Below, in pieces: positions 25,474-29,458 of a DNA stretch of 29,458 nt (position 1 is its first letter; every line of letters starts with the position of its first letter). Made by a program: the position numbers and the translations under genes. Below the pieces are notes generated by a model, which had not been told where the DNA came from, searched no databases, and saw only the letters and a program-made list of their open reading frames with translations. The DNA is from an uncultured Clostridium sp. (GTDB taxonomy: Bacteria > Bacillota > Clostridia > TANB77 > CAG-508): NCBI GenBank assembly GCA_905213875.1, contig CAJMJN010000017.1, positions 1 to 29,458 on the forward strand, given 5' to 3'.

Positions 25474-26304
25474 ATGAATTTGGAAGCCTTAAATAATGAA
25501 AAGACGAGGTTAACAAATGATATAAATAACATAACTACATTTTCTAAAAGTAGGACAGAATTAATGTCATTTACATTAAATGATATATATAAATTATATA
25601 ACTATTATCAAAAATTTGAAAAAATTATAAAAGATTTTCAAAATATAGATTGGGAAAAGGTAGATAAAGAAACAGCAAAGAAACTTATAAAAAGTATAAG
25701 TTTTATATTTGATATAACCAAAAAATCAAATCCAATATCATATGCAGTCTTTTATTCAATGCAATATATATTTTGGCAAGTTGTTGTTGTAGGTGGCATA
25801 TTGTGTAAAATGAAACTGTCTGCTAAATTATTAAGTAATGCTTTATCTTTATTTGAAAAAGAACCCAATAATTTATTTATAGAAGATAATGATATAATTG
25901 AGTTGATAACAGAAAATGAAATGTTTAAAGATAAAATGAAACAATTGATACAAAAATATGGAGAAGGAAAAAATGAATTTATTGTAGATGATAGTGCACC
26001 TGCTGAAGATATTTCTATAACATTTGATAGTAAGGATTTACTCTTTGCACTACATAATGCTACAGTATTTGTTAAAGCACAAAAGAATGAAGATGATATA
26101 TGGGAAATGGAGGTACAAATAAAAGATACATATGACTTTACTGACTTTAAAAATTTGAAAGAATATGCAGATAATAAAGATGGAATATTAGAAGATATTT
26201 TGTCAACAACATTAAATAATTTAGCTGTAGTATCAAGTGAATATGGAGTTATAAAAATATATGACTTGGAAATAAGATTTAGAACAAAAGAAGGAAAATA
26301 TTAA
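25474..26304 (+). CDS. Downstream part of the frameshifted accessory gene, unknown function
   Basis: A 276-aa frame from the first ATG, but this frame is open back to 25405 and joins the preceding gene at the slippery site. ATG 25474 has no Shine-Dalgarno (preceded by TTATTTAGAAAAA), so translation by frameshift from 25232 or restoration of frame is more likely than independent initiation. It is helical and charged at first (residues ~1-60), then has a hydrophobic helix (YAVFYSMQYIFWQVVVVGGIL, residues ~94-114) that may enter the membrane, then a mixed domain rich in Asp/Glu. The word ENEMFKDKM recurs in a decayed copy at 28385-28455. The function is not recognised. It is followed 22 nt later by a membrane-anchored protein gene. 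Confidence 0.7.
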   Translation: MNLEALNNEKTRLTNDINNITTFSKSRTELMSFTLNDIYKLYNYYQKFEKIIKDFQNIDWEKVDKETAKKLIKSISFIFDITKKSNPISYAVFYSMQYIFWQVVVVGGILCKMKLSAKLLSNALSLFEKEPNNLFIEDNDIIELITENEMFKDKMKQLIQKYGEGKNEFIVDDSAPAEDISITFDSKDLLFALHNATVFVKAQKNEDDIWEMEVQIKDTYDFTDFKNLKEYADNKDGILEDILSTTLNNLAVVSSEYGVIKIYDLEIRFRTKEGKY

Positions 26305-26326
26305 GTTTTATAAGAAGGTGTTCATA

Positions 26327-27157
26327 TTGGAAAAAACAGAAATAACTAAAACAACTGCTTTGATAATGTGTACTGTTATTATATTAGGTTTAATTATGTA
26401 TATTTTTATAATAAAAGAATTTGCAAAGAAGGATAATGACTATAAAAAATTAGGACTAGAAATAAAAGAATCAAATATAGAATATAGTACAATTTATGAC
26501 TATGATATGTTGTATAAATATAAAGTGTACAAAATAAAAAATTATAATAATAATATGGAAAAGTTTAAAAAGCAATTAGAGGATAATGATGATTGGAGTA
26601 AAAATAAATTTTATGAGTATATAATGTCAAAGTTTTGTGAAATTAAAGATGATGAAAAGATTAAAATTGACAGAGAAAATCTATATTATTATTATAAAGA
26701 TGGAGTATATGCTATTTTTGATTTGAAGAATGTAAAATTATATTGTTTTGAAAATAGTATTTGGAATACCCATAAAGAGTATAGTAATATTTTAGGTATA
26801 GAAACAAAAAAATATAATACAAGAGAAATATACAGTGTAAGAGGCGGACCACAAAATGATGGCCTTGATTACTATGTATATGAATTTTCAAAAGAATGTG
26901 GACAAGATATAATAAAGAACTTAGATAATAATTCAGAATGGAGTAGTGACAGATTAGATGATAAAATATTAAATAACTTTATATATAATAAAGAAGTGCT
27001 TGAAATAAAAAATGGATATTACCATTGTGAATTATTATGTAGAACAAGTGATGAAAACAAAAAACATAATTTTACAAAAGAAGAAGCAACAGGTTGGGAA
27101 ATAGGTGTTTATGATGCTGACAAGAATATCTTATATTATTATTGGCAAAGTAGATAA
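26327..27157 (+). CDS. Membrane-anchored protein of unknown function
   Basis: A 276-aa protein with one N-terminal membrane helix (TTALIMCTVIILGLIMYIFII, residues ~8-28) and a ~245-residue tail that is Tyr-, Asn- and Asp-rich and likely outside or on the membrane face. TTG 26327 (MEKTEITKTT) is preferred: AGAAGGTG (26313-26320) sits 6 nt before it, whereas the in-frame GTG at 26318 is part of that ribosome binding site. The tail has four Cys and the segments SVRGGPQNDGLDYYVYEF and EATGWEIGVYDADKNILYYYW. No family was recognised. It follows the recoded gene by 22 nt, so it is probably co-expressed with it; a similar order (decayed copy, then a small membrane protein) occurs at 28385-28788. Confidence 0.75.
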   Translation: MEKTEITKTTALIMCTVIILGLIMYIFIIKEFAKKDNDYKKLGLEIKESNIEYSTIYDYDMLYKYKVYKIKNYNNNMEKFKKQLEDNDDWSKNKFYEYIMSKFCEIKDDEKIKIDRENLYYYYKDGVYAIFDLKNVKLYCFENSIWNTHKEYSNILGIETKKYNTREIYSVRGGPQNDGLDYYVYEFSKECGQDIIKNLDNNSEWSSDRLDDKILNNFIYNKEVLEIKNGYYHCELLCRTSDENKKHNFTKEEATGWEIGVYDADKNILYYYWQSR

Positions 27158-27258
27158 TAAAGATTTATTGGATGATGATTATAATACAGATATTCAAAAG
27201 CTAAAAAACGAGATAAAATCGATAAATATAATATTAAGTTCTGGAGGAAGAATAATAA

Positions 27259-28311
27259 ATGAAATATGATAATAGAAAAAAAGCAGATAAATTAATTCGT
27301 TCAAGTGCTGCTGAGTATTTAACATATGTAGCAGCTACTGGAGAAAATGGAGTAGAACTTAGATATGAAGATGAAAATATTTGGTTAACTCAAAAAATGT
27401 TATCAGCATTATATGGTGTATCAATATCTGCAATTAATCAACATATAAAAAAGATATATGAAGATAAGGAATTAGAAGAAAAATCAACTATTAAGAATTT
27501 CTTAATAGTTCAAGATGAGGGAAATAGAAAAATTTCAAGAAATGTAATACATTATAATCTTCAAATGATTATAGCGGTAGGATTTAAAGTAGATAATGAA
27601 AGAGCTATACAATTTAGAAAATGGGCAAACCAAATAGTAAAGGATTTTACTATTAAAGGATGGGTAATGGATGATGAAAGATTAAAAAATGATGGTTCAA
27701 TTTTAACTAAGAAGTATTTTGAAGAGCAATTAGAAAGAATACGAGAAATTAGAATGTCTGAAAGAAAATTTTATCAAAAAATTACAGATATTTATGCAAC
27801 GTCTATTGACTATGATAAAACAGCAAAAGCGACAATTAGATTTTTTTCATCTGTCCAAAACAAATTACATTATGCTGTTTCTGGAAACACTGCTGCAGAA
27901 ATTATATATAATAGAGCAGATAGCCAAAAAGAAAATATGGGACTAACAACGTGGAAAGGAGCCCCTGATAGTAAAATTCATAAATATGATGTAGTAATTG
28001 CAAAAAATTATTTATCAGAAAAAGAAATTGGACAATTAGAGAGAATGGTATCTGCATATTTGGATTTGGCTGAAATGCAAGCAATGAGACATATTCCTAT
28101 GACAATGGAAGATTGGGAAGAAAGATTAAATGGATTTTTAACATTATGGGATCATGATGTATTAAAGGATAATGGTAAAATATCTGCTGAAATGGCAAAA
28201 ATACATGCAGAAACAGAATTTGAAAAATATAGAATAGTACAAGATAAAATATATGTTTCTGATTTTGATGAATTATTATTAAAGAGTAAAAATATTAAAG
28301 ATGAGAAATAA
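27259..28311 (+). CDS. RhuM family virulence/accessory protein
   Basis: A 350-aa member of the RhuM family, first noted on Salmonella pathogenicity island 3 and common on genomic islands; the molecular function is unknown. Recognisable segments are IWLTQKMLSALYGVSISAIN (residues ~41-60, a helix-turn-helix-like start), RNVIHYNLQMIIAVGFKV, RAIQFRKWANQIVKDFTIKG and the downstream YNRADSQKENMGLTTWKG and LDLAEMQAMRHIPMTMEDW, all typical of full-length family members. So the gene is complete. GGAGG (27243-27247) lies 11 nt before the ATG. It sits among unknown genes and upstream of a serine recombinase, consistent with island location. The 101-nt gap before it holds no clear gene. Confidence 0.9.
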   Translation: MKYDNRKKADKLIRSSAAEYLTYVAATGENGVELRYEDENIWLTQKMLSALYGVSISAINQHIKKIYEDKELEEKSTIKNFLIVQDEGNRKISRNVIHYNLQMIIAVGFKVDNERAIQFRKWANQIVKDFTIKGWVMDDERLKNDGSILTKKYFEEQLERIREIRMSERKFYQKITDIYATSIDYDKTAKATIRFFSSVQNKLHYAVSGNTAAEIIYNRADSQKENMGLTTWKGAPDSKIHKYDVVIAKNYLSEKEIGQLERMVSAYLDLAEMQAMRHIPMTMEDWEERLNGFLTLWDHDVLKDNGKISAEMAKIHAETEFEKYRIVQDKIYVSDFDELLLKSKNIKDEK

Positions 28312-28384
28312 TTTTAAAGGAAATAAGGAATATAATGCTTTTTTTAAGATACTGTAAAATAATGACATTTTAATTGGGTTGACA

Positions 28385-28455
28385 AAAATGAAATGTTTAA
28401 AGATAAAGTACATCAATTAATAAAAAATATGGAGAAGAAAAATAGTAAGTTATAT
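28385..28455 (+). pseudogene. Decayed partial copy of the 25474-26304 gene
   Basis: A 23-bp identity (28385-28407 equals 25913-25935) extends into weaker similarity for ~35 more bases, reading NEMFKDKVHQLIKNMEKKN against NEMFKDKMKQLIQKYGEGKN. Single-base gaps break the match, and there is no upstream coding part. It lies directly in front of the small membrane protein gene at 28468. Confidence 0.65.
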
Positions 28456-28467
28456 GGGAGGTAAAAA

Positions 28468-28788
28468 ATGAGAAAAAAGAGCATAATAATTATGATAATC
28501 ATACTTTTAATAATGGGTGTATTAATTATATTGATTCATAAGAATAGCAAATATATTATTCCAGATAATTATATAAAAAAAATAGAAAAACATATGTCCT
28601 ATTTGGATGGTACTGATGAAGATATATATGTTTATAATGATAAAATAATAGTTGAGGAAAATTCATATTTTCCTATTGGTCAATATTCATATACTCATTG
28701 TAAAATTATTACGATTTATAAAGGAATTAATGATCCAGAAAAAATAAAAGAAGAAAAAGGAAAAATTGTTTTAAAAGAATTTGAGTAA
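28468..28788 (+). CDS. Small membrane-anchored protein, unknown function
   Basis: A 106-aa protein: a basic start (MRKKS), one long hydrophobic helix (residues ~5-24, IIIMIIILLIMGVLIILI), then an ~80-residue soluble tail with Tyr- and Ile-rich strands (DEDIYVYNDKIIVEE, YSYTHCKIITIY). It could be an uncleaved anchor. GGAGG (28457-28461) lies 6 nt before the ATG. No family was recognised, and there is no clear homology to the 26327 protein beyond the anchor-plus-tail layout. A remnant of the 25474-type gene precedes it, so this may be the surviving half of a duplicated gene pair. Confidence 0.7.
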   Translation: MRKKSIIIMIIILLIMGVLIILIHKNSKYIIPDNYIKKIEKHMSYLDGTDEDIYVYNDKIIVEENSYFPIGQYSYTHCKIITIYKGINDPEKIKEEKGKIVLKEFE

Positions 28789-28898
28789 CAACTTACAATT
28801 ATTGTTGCTAAAACTAAATTTTAAAATAAAAAATTTTTGTAAGAATATTACACAAAAACAAAATATTTCATTACTTTTTATGAAATTACGTATAAACT

Positions 28899-28948
28899 AA
28901 AAATGTCCAAATTTTTGAGTAAAATAAACTCCTAAATTGGACATTTTT
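28899..28948 (+). terminator. Terminator after the small membrane protein gene
   Basis: AAAAATGTCCAA (28899-28910) pairs with TTGGACATTTTT (28937-28948), with an inner GAGT/ACTC pairing (28917-28920 with 28928-28931) and a T-run. A/T runs on both sides make it potentially bidirectional. It lies within the 374-nt gap 28789-29162, which also holds a hairpin at 29013-29054 and a weak promoter. Confidence 0.8.
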
Positions 28949-29012
28949 TATAATCAGGAAAATCAGCAATACCAATACTTTTGAACAAAATAGATGACAT
29001 ATTTTACTAATT

Positions 29013-29054
29013 AGGGTAGGTGTGTGATAGTGAAAACTATCGCATAGCTACCCT
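29013..29054. other. Two-part hairpin upstream of the recombinase region
   Basis: AGGGTAG (29013-29019) pairs with CTACCCT (29048-29054). After a 3/3 internal loop, TGTGATAG (29023-29030) pairs with CTATCGCA (29037-29044, one G-T wobble), with loop TGAAAA. No T-run follows, so it is not a standard terminator. It could be a structured leader, a protein-binding site or part of a transfer/attachment region. Confidence 0.6.
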
Positions 29055-29075
29055 TAAACTATTTATAAGCAAATG

Positions 29076-29104
29076 TGGACATATTAAAAAATAAAATTTA
29101 AAAT
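29076..29104 (+). promoter_or_regulatory. Possible promoter before the 37-aa ORF and recombinase
   Basis: TGGACA (29076-29081), 17-nt spacer, TAAAAT (29099-29104), about 60 nt before ATG 29163. Both boxes differ from consensus by one base, and AT-rich DNA gives chance matches. Confidence 0.45.
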
Positions 29105-29162
29105 AAGAGAGAATTTTTATAAGAAAACAGATGTATATATAGTATAAGGAGAGTGAATTAAT

Positions 29163-29276
29163 ATGAGTGAAACTTTCAAAATCAATATATACTTCGACGA
29201 AAAAGGTGAAGAATTAGAAGAATTAATAAAACACTTAATAATTAATATCTTAAAGAAAGATATTTTTGAGCGTTAA
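29163..29276 (+). CDS. 37-aa acidic/helical small protein upstream of recombinase
   Basis: A small ORF (MSETFKINIYFDEKGEELEE... ending KKDIFER) with AAGGAGAG at a good distance before the ATG. The layout (short beta strand KINIYF, then an acidic-hydrophobic helix EELEELIKHLIINIL) resembles the small hypothetical ORFs often found just before site-specific recombinase genes in Firmicute mobile elements. The function is unknown; a regulator or recombinase accessory factor is conceivable but unsupported. Confidence 0.65.
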   Translation: MSETFKINIYFDEKGEELEELIKHLIINILKKDIFER

Positions 29277-29348
29277 AATTTTGTCTTAAATAAGATATAA
29301 TAAAATTTAAATTCAAATTGTTTTTATCAAGCATAGAAAGGAGGAAAA

Positions 29349-29458
29349 ATGCTTGAACAAATAGAAAAAACAATATACAAGGTAGCAATTTATATAAGGC
29401 TATCAAAAGAAGATGTAGATAGAGGATATGATGAAAGTGAAAGTATAAAAAATCAAAG
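29349..29458 (+). CDS. Large serine recombinase, N-terminus (partial)
   Basis: The first 36 residues of a serine (resolvase/invertase-type) site-specific recombinase, cut by the window edge. The segment KVAIYIRLSKEDVDRGYDES carries the catalytic serine (S19) in the Y-x-R-L-S-x-E-D pattern typical of large serine integrases and TnpX/TndX-like transposases of Clostridia. The continuation ESIKNQ also fits the family (usually S-x-x-x-Q-x-x-x). AAAGGAGG (29337-29344) lies 4 nt before ATG 29349. It probably mobilises the accessory segment that begins near 25000, but the C-terminal DNA-binding domain and the att sites are outside the window. Confidence 0.88.
   Translation, partial: MLEQIEKTIYKVAIYIRLSKEDVDRGYDESESIKNQ

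Noticed and set aside
27158..27258. Open frame reading DLLDDDYNTDIQKLKNEIKSIN between the membrane protein and rhuM
   Set aside because: It has codon-like composition but no start with a ribosome binding site. It may be a remnant, but no parent sequence was found in the window.
28379..28407. TTGACA promoter at 28379 for the small membrane protein
   Set aside because: The -35 is perfect, but at 17 nt spacing the -10 reads GATAAA, and the site overlaps the decayed gene copy. Too weak to list.

Overview
The window looks like part of the chromosome of a very AT-rich, low-GC Gram-positive bacterium, probably class Clostridia and possibly an uncultured gut-type lineage. The evidence is A-ending codon use, AGA as nearly the only arginine codon, AGGAGG ribosome binding sites, TTG/GTG starts, TTGACA-N17-TATAAT promoters and gene families typical of Clostridia (AddB, a GltD-like oxidoreductase, family-4 UDG, Rpn-type nucleases). 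No rRNA, tRNA or CRISPR array was seen.

Region 1 (1-7740, + strand) holds the end of an Rpn/PD-(D/E)XK protein and its terminator. Then come addB (recombination and repair), pgeF (laccase-domain enzyme), an S66 LD-carboxypeptidase, a family-4 uracil-DNA glycosylase and a GltD-like flavoprotein. Region 2 (7741-16182) has a 200-bp nested fold-back element, a convergent gene for a putative HExxH metallopeptidase, a coiled-coil protein made of 21-nt repeats, leuS (- strand) and a divergent HD-phosphohydrolase/topB operon. It ends with a second fold-back element and a PlsC-like acyltransferase (- strand). Region 3 (16152-24254, + strand) holds a small membrane protein, mfd, a secreted or surface formylglycine-generating-enzyme/C-lectin-fold protein, two SpoU methyltransferases and a second Rpn nuclease.

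Region 4 (about 25000 to the end) has an accessory character. An SsuB-type ABC ATPase loses its C-terminus abruptly near 24995. It is followed by unknown genes, a RhuM-family gene, gene remnants, a 37-aa ORF and the start of a large serine recombinase. This is consistent with a mobile element inserted into the ABC gene, but the other end lies outside the window.

The most interesting signals are three. First, the last ~140 bp of the FGE/C-lectin gene (20196-21377) are GC-rich and built almost wholly of NNY codons, the signature of a diversity-generating retroelement variable region; no reverse transcriptase or template repeat is in the window. Second, in the accessory region a CxxC-type N-terminus and a 277-codon downstream frame are joined by a canonical A_AAA_AAG -1 slippery heptamer, suggesting a recoded 357-aa protein or a homopolymer frameshift. 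Third, two large palindromic intergenic elements share the same arm core.
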